Below are positions 1-10,995 of a DNA stretch of 64,000 nucleotides, piece by piece. This stretch comes from Hypericum androsaemum. Taxonomy: Eukaryota; Streptophyta; Magnoliopsida; Malpighiales; Hypericaceae. The notes beneath the pieces are model-generated. The model ran no database searches and was not told the DNA's origin. It saw nothing but the letters and a program-made list of their open reading frames with translations. Positions within the stretch are counted from its first letter, which is position 1. Every line of letters starts with the position of its first letter. A program made the translations under genes and the position numbers. The stretch covers positions 6,348,558 through 6,412,557 of the forward strand of contig OZ023198.1 of assembly GCA_963995505.1 (NCBI GenBank). Direction: 5' to 3'.

Positions 1-3000
1 TCCTGAACCATTTGAATCACATTCCTCTTATCCTTGGCTCTCCTAGGTTCTCAACCTTTGATATAACACCATCTTCGAGGAGGCAGCTCCGTGTTGCGAT
101 TCATTCTCCCGACTCCGGTACCCCTAGCTGGAAAATTACCACCGGCTCCAGAAGGCATACTTCATTTGCGATTGATGCATTGCTCAGTGGCAATGAAAGC
201 CCAAGCCCTAAGCTTGAAGAAGTCAGGAGAATCACTATGGATCTTTGCGACTGAGCTTACGGTTTGTGGATATCCTGGCTAACCAATGAGCTTTCTTCTA
301 TTCGTAAATGGGATCTCGGAATGGATGATGCATTGTCTACAACAACTCCTTTAAGGGTATCACTTCTCATCATTCCCTGAGATATCATTTGACACATATG
401 TCTCCTAAGAATTCTAAACAACCTGCCACCTAAATAAGCATTAGATGATGAATCTTTATCGAAGACCCCGCCTAGTTCATTTTTGTGTTGGGTGAAGCAT
501 TATGGTTTCTACTTCACTTGGGAGCACATTGTCATCTTTGTACCTTGGACATTTATCAGAAATTTTAATAGCAGCTAATCTGGGAGTTAGTGATGATAGG
601 ATATTTTATTTATCAAAAAATAAAATATGCTGTGTGTTTGAATTGAATGATTTGAAAGGCAGAAATACGATGTTTTGATCTTTGTGGTCCAAATCCTTTA
701 TGGGAAGAATTACTTTTCTGTTTCTTTAGTCATTCTATAAAAATCATCATGTCTGTCTCATAGATGTGCAGGAAGAAGCATGTTAGACAAGCTCTTTGGA
801 GGCCATTGTTTTGTTCTTTGCAAAATGCTCTTATGTGCAGCACGATAATGCACATCAGCAAGAAGATGTAAAGTTTCTGGAATGTGGCTTTTGTTCCTGA
901 TTTGCTGCATTTGGTTTGCTTATGCGCAGTACACAAATAGATTATTCTTTTGATCTCCTGGCTACTGGGCAGGGTTGGGAGGAGACAGTTGTCAAACAAG
1001 AACAATCTGGAGACGGGGAATCACAAATGAGATTTTACCTACCATCCATGCCATCTCTGTACAGTATCTCATTTTTTGTTCCGAGCATGTGAAGAAACTC
1101 ATAGAGTTGGAGGTCATGTAATTGACAAGACTATTCTGCAAAAGCTTGCTTCAAAACTACTAGAAAAGGTATTAACTCTTTCTGATTCACTTCTTCTGTG
1201 TGCTTTATTGGAACATGCTTAGATGCAAGGAAAATGCTGATCATTCTTTCTCGTTAACTTTTCATCAATTTTGTACCTCAGCATTTGAGTGATGAAGGAG
1301 TGGTTGGAGTATGAGGATGTTGTCGAACTTTTGCAATAGTGAACAACATCCATGATTTCCACAACATAGCTTTTTGAAAGTAATTCTTTCTGATATGATC
1401 ACTCCGGTTGCTTACAGGCTTCTTGTTGATTCATTATCATTGTACAGCTATTATTGACAAATGATGTATCTGACTATAGATTGTCAACCAATCTTCTCCA
1501 GAGGATGAACATATAACTGCTTGCTTTACTATTTTTTGCATGCTGTAGTATTTTTTTTGAAACACCATCATTGGTCAATCTTCTCTCTGTGATCCCTGTT
1601 CTTTCTTGACCTTATTGAGGTGTGCCCTTTTCAGATTTTTATTTCTCAATGGTGGCTTAGCATGGTCATTTCTTTCAGTTATGACTGATTACTGCATCTA
1701 CCACTTGTGCCTCTTATTTTGGCTGCAGGTCGTTGAAATTTATGAGGATTTTGTGTCCACCAGCGAAGCTCATGTATCAGAAAAAGGAATTCTTCAAATT
1801 CTTTTGGATTTAAGGTTTGCTGCTGATGTTCTTTCTGGAGATAGTTACATGACTGCCGAGGAGCTGTCTAGGAATTCGATGGCCAAGTCTTCCATCAGAC
1901 GAATTCAAGAGCTGAACCACCCAGTCCTTGGAGCTTGTATGGATAGCTTGATCAGTCGTTTTTCAGGAAGATTAGATCCAATAAACTGGCTAACGTAAGA
2001 TTTCATGCTCTACTATCTGATGTGAAATTCTTTTTTGCAGATACTGAAATTGGACATCAAGATGCTGTTGTTTTTCTTTCAACCTTTTCCATTCTCAGTA
2101 AATAAGTGTTACTCTTTTTCCTGCACATAGCATGATTCTTTGTGAAGGTTTGCCAGTATTAACACACTATTAGAGAATATATGGCATATCTAATCAAATT
2201 TTGGGTGTGGGGGATACTTGAGTATAGCTTCCCAATCAAGGAAGAATACTTTGTTGGCATACCGTTGATGCTTTCTGCCATATATTCTCTCTATGATGTT
2301 CTACCTTAAACGATTTTCATGCTCACTGCACTAGTTACTTCGAGTGAAAAGTGCATTTTATATGCAAAGTGATCAAATTTGGTCAGGAAAAAAAATCTTG
2401 TGTCTGGCTTAGTGAAAAGCTTGGAATCGTTTTCAATAGTGCGTTGAATGTCCTGGTTCTTCCTCTTCTTATTATTCAATCAAGCTCTGGGCCTTTTTAA
2501 GTTTCTATCTCCTGCTTTATGCTCTCAGTTTCCTAGTGAACCTATGAAAGACTCATGGTTTTTATCCCAGCATGTTATGAAAGCCCTTGGTTCTTTGATT
2601 CCTCTCTCTGGCTTGAATCGTCTGATGACTTTTCACGTGCTCATCATTTCTCCATGGTGCCTGTTTGGGTATGTTTTACTAATCTCATGGTGGTTTCTGG
2701 TTCCTAATTGTTTAGGTACGAACCTTATCTCTGGGAGAATGAGAAGCAGTCATACCTCAGACATGCTGTTCTCTTTGGGTTTTTTGTGCAACTAAACAGG
2801 AAGTACAGAAATACGGTACAAATCCCTGCGACCAACCCCAAGTCAAACATCATGAGGTGCTCTCTAGTACCTCGTTTCAAATACCTTCCAATCAGGTGAG
2901 ATTTTCTCTCATTTGACAAATTGTCTATGGGTGTAGCCACTTGAAGGCTGAAGCAATAAGTTGTATACAAATATTGTCCACAATTCTGCTTTTTGATTAA

Positions 3001-3228
3001 GTTCATTTTGCCATTTGTTTCTTATTAACATGTTTTGTTTGTTTCAGTGCACCGGCATTGTCCTTGAGTCGGACAACCAAGACATCTCTTCCTACTGTGG
3101 ATGATATATCTTCAAGACCTTCCTGGACAGGTTATTCCAACTCTGAGATTTTGCAAAATATTGAAGTGGATGATAGCTCAGGTTTCAGTGTTGCTGCACC
3201 AATTTTGAAGTCTTTCATGCAGGTACTG

Positions 3229-3300
3229 CTTCATAGTGCAGTTTTTTTTTTTACTATGCTTCATAGTGCAGTTTTTTTTTACTATGCTTCATAGTGCAGT
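3229..3300. repeat. Short tandem repeat in last COG1 intron
   Basis: About two and a half copies of a roughly 29-bp unit, CTTCATAGTGCAG followed by a T-run and ACTATG, start just after the splice donor of the fifth exon seen in the window. A short TG run follows. Confidence 0.8.
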
Positions 3301-3667
3301 TATATGTGTGTGTGTGTATACTTCAACCCGCTTTGCTTTGTTATTCCCTTCTATTGCTACCTGGTTGATTAGCTGGCTGTTAGTGGAGCAATTTGTTAGT
3401 TATCTTTAATCTACATGGATTCATTTACTTTCCACAAAAAAATGGTTTTATGTACTTTGGACTATGTTCTCTCGAGGGATATTCACAGCTTTTTGGGGCT
3501 TCGTTATACGTCCAATTTTTTACTTTTTATGTTTTGAACATAGTACACAAGTGAAACATAAAAAAGGGTTCTGTTGTTCAGTTTTCACTTACTGGATGAG
3601 GGTGTAGAGATAATAATGTGTAGTTTCATTTATCTTAAATCAAGGGAAACGTTATGGTACCTTGAAT

Positions 3668-3691
3668 GTGCCGGTGCCGGTGCCGGTGCCG
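3668..3691. repeat. Hexamer microsatellite (GTGCCG)4
   Basis: Four perfect GTGCCG units lie within the last COG1 intron. The surrounding intron (3223-4067) is long and holds further ATGGCATTAAAAG-like repeats of unknown origin. Confidence 0.85.
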
Positions 3692-4241
3692 ATGGCATTA
3701 AAAGTAGGTCCAGTGGTTCAACGTAGATGTTTGCATGACACAAATATAAGTGTTTTAGCACCAAGGTCTTTTAGTACCAAGACAACACCAAAAAAGATGG
3801 TTTGATGCCATTAAAAGATGGCTGAATGGCACTAAAAAGCCATAATTTGTTGGTACAAGTATCTTGTGGGTCCTGGAACAGTATCATCAAATCCAATCCC
3901 TAGGTGCTGTCCCATTAAATCTTCATTTTCTTTAAAGGGTTAAATCTTCATATCAAGGATAGACAATATTATTATGCTGATATCCTTGCCCTACTACAGG
4001 ATGAATGGATATCGTAGGTTCTTTAGCATATTGTGATGGGATTTTTCTTGTGAAGTGTGGTGGTAAGGTTGGGAGCAAGTTTGGAGAGAGCACCTTGAAG
4101 TTGGGACCCATATTGACAGACGGGCAGGTAGGAATTTTCAAGGATCGATGTGCTGCAGCAATGTCGACTTTTGGTGATATTTTGCCAGCCCACACTGCAG
4201 GCCTTCTTTCATCCTTCACTACAAACAGGCCAGACTCCTGA

Positions 4242-5403
4242 TTCCCAAGCCATCAGTTAGCTTGCTTCTTCTGTAGATGGAAACTTGAGGTCGATGAAGA
4301 GGATCGAAATCCTGTAAGCCTGTTAGTTTTGATGGATGTTCCCAATCGGTTATAGACAACAAAGGAAGGTTCACACGCCAAGGCATAGGGTTTGGACTCT
4401 TATGCTTCAACGGTGGGGAAATAGCTGGACGGTTCGTCGCAGTATCCACCGTGAGCACCTGCAAAATGAGAAAAGTGATTGAGCGTGGAATTGGTTTCTG
4501 GCAGACCTACCAAGCAAGACCCTTTTTCTGCCTAGGGATGTGACTAGAGTGGTGAAGCGAGCTTATAGCACATTGGTTGGTTGAATGATCTCTAGTCTAG
4601 TTGTGTTTTGGCTGTATTTGCTTGCTAAGAGCAAATCGATTAACGTGTTCTCCGTGGCAGAAGATTACAAGGTTGTTTGTAAAGCATAGATATGCATCTC
4701 CGTCTTGTAAGATACGGGCTTTCTTCTCTGTCCGTATGGTTGCGTACAAAAAACAAAAAGACCAAGCTACAAGTTATTGGACACAGACTAACCAACAATT
4801 AATTCTAAAACAGAAAAGAGAATTCACCACTAAACAATCCCTTCCCTTAATGACTCTGCAACTCATTTATTAGTGGTCACTGATGTAACTCAAGAAAATC
4901 CATCGAGACTTCACATCCGAAGCTGAGCGGAACCGGTCACCTGTCTGCCTAGACGACTAGAATTTCGTATGCTGCTCACCAATTGTCATGCCCCAAAATG
5001 TTACAAGTATGCAAGGCTATTACTCTCCGCAACTAGAACTAATCACTGTTGTCATTAATTAATTCCTCAACAAAAATACATAGAACTTAAACTAATATAA
5101 TTAGACCAATCCTTGGATCAAATGATCATAATGATATTTTGTTGTTCTACTTGGACCAACTTCTAATGATTCTCTAAAAAAAATTATATTGATCATTTAT
5201 CTATCATGATAGGCAGTAGGCGCATGAATGGAAGGGTTTTATTGGTACTTAAGGCGGCCAACTACTAATTAGGTAAACTAGGGATGGAGAGGGGGAGATT
5301 TGTTAAGTATATATATAAAATAATTAGGATCATTTGGAAAGGAGCGTCTAGGCACATGAATGGAAGGGTTTTTTTTTCTTAATATACTAGTAAAACATAT
5401 TTG
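4242..5403. other. Intergenic, nothing recognised
   Basis: COG1 3' flank and AT-rich spacer. I see no conserved coding segment. A short direct repeat around CATGAATGGAAGGGTTTT occurs near 5224 and again near 5355, probably marking old insertion debris. Confidence 0.5.
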
Positions 5404-7001
5404 GAAGGCTTTGGATTCAGTGGGGACTACATAAAAGTCATCCCTATGGTATGGACTAAATTTAGGCCATAGGATATAATTTTTGAAACTCATTTTCAGA
5501 TCTGACGATCATTATCATTTGGGGGTACAATAGTATTTTTACCCAAAAAGATCTAGCTAAGGATCCAAAAAAATCCCTCATTTCCGCCCCATCCTCTTTT
5601 GAAATTGCAAAAAAAAAACTTATCAAAAATCCTAGCCTCTCTCTCCAAAACACAGCCTCTCTCTCCTTTCCTCTCTATCGAAAACCCTTTCCCGTCACCA
5701 TTGCAGACGAAACCCAAAGCTAGAGAGAGCAGATCGGACGAGAGAGAATTTCATCGTCGCGGCGGAGATCTTGGTGAGAAGCTCTGCAATTGCAGTCGTG
5801 GCAATGAGTTTGGTTGGTCAAGCTACGGCCGGTCTGAAGTTGGAGCTTTATTGGCCTTAGTCATGGTGTTTGCAACGGCAATATGTTGATGATGATATGA
5901 AGTGGAAAGAAATTATTTTTATTAAACTACCATAGTTGTGGAAGCATGTGTACTGTATAAAAATATTATTTATATATTATTTGTTACTCTTTGTTCATCT
6001 TTCATTGAAATATAACATTAGCTTCACGTGATGCGATAACTGTGATATTGGTATATTTATGCGGTGATATTGGTATATTATTGTATTGGTATATTTCTGT
6101 AGTGATATTAGTTTTTTTGTATTGATACAATGGTATTTTATATTGGTATATTTGTGAAGCGACAATGTTATATTTCTTTAATGATATTGGTATACACGTT
6201 ACCTGATATTGGTATACATGCGATGTGATATTGGTACTAGTATTTCTGTATTAGTAGAAGGATACCAATATTAGAGAAGAACTATACCAATATCAGAGAA
6301 GAATGATACCAATATCAGATTACAAGGATACCAATATCGGAGTAGAAGGATACTCATATCGGAGAAGAAGGAAACCCATATCACAGAAGAAAGATACCAA
6401 TATCGGAGTAGATGGATACCAATATCAGAGAAGAAGGATACCGATATCGAAGAAAAAGGAAATAAATACTGGAGTAGAAGGAAACCAATATCATAGTAGA
6501 AAGAAACCAATATCAGAGTATAAGGATACCAATATCGGAGTAGAAAGATACCAATATTGGAGTAGAATGATACCAATATTAGAGGAGAAGAAAACCAATA
6601 AACCTACAATTGTATCAGTATTTTTTAGTGTTGTTGCTTTTATTAAATCTGTATTCATACATTTGTATTTCCATAAGAATATTCCAAATAAAATTGTATT
6701 TCCTTAAGAATTTAGTAGTTGCTTGGAAACCAATATCATAATTGTATTTTCATAAATTATATTATTTTTCATAATTGTATTTTCATAAATTGAATTATTT
6801 TCTGGCTTTTTAAATTAATGATAGTGTTGTTACGTGATTTAAGGTAATTGAATGATATTTATTTCTCTTTTAATTATTTCTAAAGCTATATTTCCTAATT
6901 TGTAATTTTTTTGTTAATAGTAGTGTATCAATATTGTCCTTAATGTCATTCAATCTCCTTCCATCCCTATCAGTGGGGACTAGCCTAATCCCCGCTGAAT
7001 T
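5404..7001. mobile_element. Non-autonomous TIR element, family A copy 1 (MULE-like, with 22-bp array)
   Basis: The ends are inverted: left GGATTCAGTGGGGACTA near 5412, and right, read on the other strand, GAATTCAGCGGGGATTAGG near 6995. The same end motif, in the form GATTCTATGGGGACA, bounds the element at 13058-14555. The interior has a pyrimidine-rich, gene-like leader (5630-5890, with a possible donor after GGAGATCTTG) and a 22-bp tandem array. No transposase is visible. I could not find a convincing target-site duplication, so the borders are approximate. The MULE assignment rests on the sister copy, which has a 9-bp duplication. Confidence 0.55.
6246..6600. repeat. 22-bp tandem array (ACCAATATC core)
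   Basis: About sixteen imperfect copies of a 22-bp unit with core ATACCAATATCGGAGTAGAA. Since 22 is not a multiple of three, three units give a 22-residue periodic peptide in the one stop-free frame. That is a by-product and not evidence of coding. Inverted versions of the core (GATATTGGTAT) are scattered at 6030-6240, so the motif is arranged in both orientations within the element. Confidence 0.85.
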
Positions 7002-7203
7002 CGAGCCCGCAAAATGGTAGTGTCCTAGCTAGCTAATTTACATGGGTGCACTAAGTATAGCAATACATAAGTAGGACGACTTGTAAAAAATCTAGGTAGG
7101 GTTAGTTGCCAAGCGAGTTGGATTGGCCCTGAGCACCACCATTCTGCTAACTAATATTAATAAGGCAGTCCGCTCGCCTTTTTTATTATTAAAGAAGCGT
7201 GTT

Positions 7204-7257
7204 TGGTCCAACGGTGACATTCTCACCCTTCTTCCCTTCGAACGCGAGTTCGAATCT
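7204..7257 (+). mobile_element. tRNA-derived SINE-like head (A and B box)
   Basis: TGGTCCAACGG at 7204-7214 fits a pol III A box and AGTTCGAATCT at 7247-7257 fits a B box, spaced about as in tRNA genes. The arms do not fold as a complete tRNA, so a SINE remnant is more likely than a working tRNA gene. It lies beside the 3' end of the LINE remnant on the other strand. Confidence 0.45.
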
Positions 7258-7544
7258 CACAAAAAATATGTCTTTTTTAACAATGACAATTGCGAAATCC
7301 CAACGGCAATAGCGAAAACCCAATGATCAATGGGTAGAAACGGAATAGGTACAATAGGGTAAACTAACCTCCTTAATACCGTCCAAGTACACCTCCAGAC
7401 AAGGCAAGAAGTGGCTATCAAAAATGACATAGTCAAAACCAATCATCAAAAAGCGTACTTAGGTAGAGCGTCAGCTACATGGTTGCCCTCCTTCCAAGTG
7501 TGCTGAATGTCGATCTTCCACTCGTGATAAAGCAACTCCCTAGC

Positions 7545-7900
7545 TCAAGGGACGTGGGTAGCCAAAGGGTGGTATCGTATGATGTCACGCCCAACACAAA
7601 GTATAGCTAGCATTGAATTGAACTCCACCTGCAATCGACAGTACTGTCTAACCCATGCTAGCTCGAGGCCCAAGATGAGGCCCCAGAGCTCAGAGCTTGG
7701 TAGCAAGAGAAGTATAACAACTGATACCCATCGCGAAGCCACAGAGCCAGTGCCCACCAGAATTATAGATGACATCACTTGCACCTGCGGGTTCTGGATG
7801 CTTAGTGAGGCACCATCAATATTGAACTTGACAAAGTCCTCCGACGGTCATGCCCCTGTAGCCAAGATCTCTTTGCGCGATGGTAGTGGAGTAATCTAGT
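7545..7900 (-). pseudogene. RNase H-like (RVT_3) segment of LINE
   Basis: The minus strand encodes FVKFNIDGAS, then SELWGLILGLELAW and a following VEFNS. These correspond to the DGA, E-x-W-G-L-GL-LAW and D/N blocks of the plant retroelement RNase H family. The usual ESDS acidic motif is altered, so catalysis is unlikely. Confidence 0.65.
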
Positions 7901-8145
7901 CTGTCAAGACTCGGGCAAAATCCTATTGCCTGTATATTGATGATGGAGGGGGTATGCCCCGAGGAGGTACCCATCCGAAATATCGCATCATTGCATCACT
8001 GCCAAAGCCAACAATATGTCATCACTTAGGTGGTCGCCCATGAGGTGTCGCTGCTGCCAGACTTATCCATGATGTTAGCCCAAATCCACTCTTCGCGGTC
8101 CATCTCCATGAAGAAGTGCTAGGCCGACCTGGCCTGGAGAGTGGT

Positions 8146-8343
8146 CTACACTGCTCGAAAAAACCTGCAATCACGAGACATGTGCATCAGTGACTTCGTG
8201 TGGGTGCCACGTCTGTGACAAGTGCTCCAGGTAGAATCATACCGATATGCGCGCTCCTCATTTGTCATCAACCTGCTATGACAAAATAACCAAGTGAAAA
8301 GACGAACTCGCTTAAGGACCCTAAGTGCCCAGATCTTGCTCAA
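8146..8343 (-). pseudogene. zf-RVT-like segment of LINE
   Basis: The translated segment includes WALRVLKRVRLFTWLFCHSR, LMTNEERAYR and a CHRRG...HMSRDC stretch. This matches the plant zf-RVT pattern (WKLRVPERVRTFIWL..., CxxC...HxxxxC), but the second cysteine of the CxxC pair is an arginine. It is a decayed part of the LINE remnant. Confidence 0.7.
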
Positions 8344-9060
8344 TATGGGGTACGCGGTTTGGTCGATCTCCGCCCTGACAGTTAGCTCCTAATAAAAGGA
8401 TCAGGTGGAAAATAGTTCATTCGGAGAGAGCCCCAAGAGAGGATATATTGCCATAGCGGGTAGTTCTGAAAATCAAGAGCAACATGACACGAAATGGAAT
8501 GAGGGGGTAAGAAAGCCTCAAGTCGGGAGAAATTCCAGCCACTCCCTGGCGTCCAATAGTCTACGACCCACTTCTTTGCCTCTTTAGCATGTAGGTCTCT
8601 AAGGATGTAGTTTCAAATAGGGGACATAGAGAGCCATACTTGCGACTAGGACACGCGCCCACATGGGGTCTTGGGACTGCATGAACCTCCACCAAAGCTT
8701 GGTCATGTTGGCCTATTGCATTGGTCGAAGTTCGAGACCACACTTTGTCCTAGGTAGACACATGGTCGCCCAGCTGACTAGGTGTGTACGCTGCTGGTCC
8801 TGGGGGCCACTCCAAATAAAATTGTTGGTGCACTTGTTAAGATATGCACACAAAGAAACAAGAGGCTCATAGTACATCCCAATACTACGACGACACCTTA
8901 AGGATAAGGGTGATCAGCATCGTATTCAGTGATGGGGGTAATTGGCCTATGGTGAAGAACTCAATGATCTGAGAACACATAGAGGCTCCAACTACATCCC
9001 AATGCTATAAAAAAGAGAGGGTTTGGTACCCATCCTCACCAGGGGCCTTGTAGGCTTCTA

Positions 9061-9239
9061 TTTGGAACAGTGATATTTACAGCCTAAATAGTTTAAAATT
9101 TCCTCTTTTGAAGTTGCGACAATCGGCTCTTCAAATCCTATCGCAGTAAAATCCAGTGAAAAAAAAATTGCGACAGGGAAAAAATACCCCAATATTTTTC
9201 TACCATCCTTGTACCCTTCTTTACATGTTGGCCTCGACC
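9061..9239. other. Spacer with short dispersed repeat
   Basis: The stretch around 9105-9175 (TCTTCAAATC, GCAGTAAAATCCAGTGAAA, ATTGCGAC) recurs in diverged form near 16305-16355, inside the small insertion flanked by 19-bp duplications. It is probably non-LTR element debris. Confidence 0.45.
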
Positions 9240-10760
9240 TAATTTTGACAAGGCCACAAATATTTTCTTACTCCCATTCTTGATTCCACCGGAGTCGCTA
9301 TCAGCCACTGGATGTTGACCTCTTTGTCCACTCGAATGAACCCAAATCTCAAGTTTCTTCGGGATAATATGTTTGGAAAATAAACATCTTCTGCCTCGTA
9401 TTCCTTGTTGAAACAGTGGATTGAGGGTATACTATACAAAGTTACTAGAATCGATGATTTAAGTATGGTGACTATGGGTGATGGTTCTACTTGTAGAATC
9501 ACTGGCATATGTAATATCCAGATCAAGATTTGGGATGCTGTTGAAAGAAAATTATGTGAGGTTAGGCATGTTTCAAAGATGGAGAGGAATTTGATCTTAT
9601 TAGGAGCCTTAGATAATAATGGGTACAACTATAAGATTGTAGGTGGACTAATTGAGGTGGAGAAAGATGCTATGATAGTGATGAAGGATGAAAGAGATGC
9701 AAGAAATACCTACAGGTTAGTAGGGGACACGGTTATAGATGGAGTCACATCTTTGGGTTCCGATGGAGAGAGGTAGGATCTTGTATGATGGAGCAAATGT
9801 TTGACATGAATGTTTTGAGTGCAATTGAGATTCGCAGAGACATGGTTAGTAAGTTATGGTTGTTTCATGGAGGCATGGTTGATAAGATTTTATGGTTGTC
9901 TCAGAGAAGCATTGTTAGCAAGGCCCCACTATGGTTATCTAAAGGAACGTCGACGTCAAATGTATTGGGTAGATTTGGCATTGGAATGCGAAGCTATTGG
10001 TGACACCACAGACGAATCGGGTATCTCACTTAAGGCCGAACAGTGAAGTTTATGACATGTCGAGGGTTCTACTTGGTGGAACAAAAGGTTATCCATTATA
10101 TGCTATGGCAAGCAGCATTGGTTCGAGGCAAAAAGGTTCAACAGAGAAGCAGTTCGAGGTTGCAGAGCATGGGGTTGACCAAAAAATAAAGGGCGCGTCT
10201 ATTGGTCACAAGGTTGCTTCGACAGGTGAACTTGCAGGTTGGGGTTCAATGGAGGTTGGAGGGTATATGCTAAGCAAGCTCGCGAGTTGCTCGAGTTTGG
10301 GGGCTGTCTTCAAGTGATTGAAAAAGGATGGAGAGAAAGTTGAGATGGTCTTATATCTATGGTTCGAGGTGGAGTCGGTAAAGTCGGTTTGGTTTCGCAA
10401 GATCTCAGGGTTCTCCAAGGGGCGGTGTTTCGTCAACGTGGAGTTAGTTGAAGTTCGGGTGGAGCTTCATAGTTTTTCCACGGGATGGTTTCTCGCTAAG
10501 GTGGAGATTGTTAGGATATGTCGAGAAAAGCAAGAAGGAAGATTTGTCAGTGCTGGTTGGAGCAAGATAACTCATTGGAGTCAGCCAATTGGTTGGCAGT
10601 AGGTGTGGGTTGGCGGACTCCAGGTCGTTGGCGGCCGCCAAGTCCAACGGGACCTTTTTTTTCTCTTGCTCGGGCTCTTGTTTTAGATTCTTGATTCGAC
10701 CTAGATAAATTTCTTAGTGTACAAAAATTTGTCTATTATATAAAGATAAGGTACTACGTT
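9240..10760 (+). mobile_element. Copia LTR retrotransposon remnant (protease end, pre-integrase, start of 3' LTR)
   Basis: 9405-9776 encodes the protease-to-integrase linker region typical of plant Copia (GNIQIK-like, VRHVSKMERNLILLGAL, then the pre-integrase segment). The remaining pol is missing or scrambled. At 10490-10520 the sequence AAGGTGGAGATTGTTAGGA matches the polypurine tract plus LTR start seen in many plant Copia elements, so the 3' LTR would begin at TGTTAG, 10509. Its right end is not defined because it runs into TA repeats. The left part contains several stops, so the copy is dead. Confidence 0.65.
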
Positions 10761-10798
10761 ATATTTTGTGTCCATATTCTTTACGTTTCTCTTGAAGG

Positions 10799-10829
10799 TT
10801 ATATATATATATATATATATATTGAAGGT

Positions 10830-10871
<42 letters not shown>

Positions 10872-10980
10872 TTGAAATGTATATATATATATACATATAT
10901 ATATATATACATATGTATATATATATATATATATATTAGCATACTTGTACACCACTACCACGACACCAATATATATATAT
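10799..10980. repeat. AT dinucleotide microsatellite cluster
   Basis: Several long TA runs separated by TTGAAGGT and TTGAAATGT occur in this stretch. It ends in a near-perfect palindrome described separately. Confidence 0.9.
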
Positions 10981-10995
10981 TAGTGTCGTGGTAGT
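10954..10995. repeat. 42-bp near-perfect palindrome
   Basis: Two 21-base arms (outer part ACTACCACGACAC) face each other around an AT-rich centre at about 10974, with one mismatch. It could extrude as a cruciform or be a fold-back remnant. Confidence 0.85.

Larger units (their letters stand above)
1..4241 (+). pseudogene. COG1: COG1 (conserved oligomeric Golgi complex subunit 1), 3' part, frame-disrupted
   Basis: COG1 is a subunit of the COG tethering complex that acts in retrograde vesicle transport at the Golgi. Six exons can be joined: up to 356, 973-1168, 1729-1994, 2716-2895, 3048-3222 and 4068-4241 (stop TGA 4239-4241), all with GT/AG borders. Recognisable plant COG1 stretches include [91 protein letters not shown], and the C-terminal [13 protein letters not shown] and [13 protein letters not shown] tail. 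The gene enters from the left, so its N-terminal half is outside. Two lesions are seen: an in-frame TGA at 252-254 in the first exon and one extra T in the T-run at 1072-1077, after which the conserved FRACEETHRVGGHV segment is in the next frame. Everything downstream is intact and conserved, so this is either a young non-processed pseudogene or a good gene with two sequence errors. Confidence 0.85.
7330..9060 (-). mobile_element. LINE (L1-type non-LTR retrotransposon) remnant
   Basis: Reading the minus strand, the order is decayed reverse-transcriptase C-terminal sequence (about 9060-8350, poorly preserved), a zinc-finger-like region of the plant RT family (8343-8146) and an RNase H-like domain (about 7900-7545). 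This is the order at the 3' end of plant L1-like elements. Frames change repeatedly and stops are common, so it is not functional. Confidence 0.65.

Noticed and set aside
6303..6707. 134-codon frame with a 22-residue periodic, Tyr/Arg-rich peptide
   Set aside because: It is exactly three 22-bp repeat units per period and the frame has no other support.
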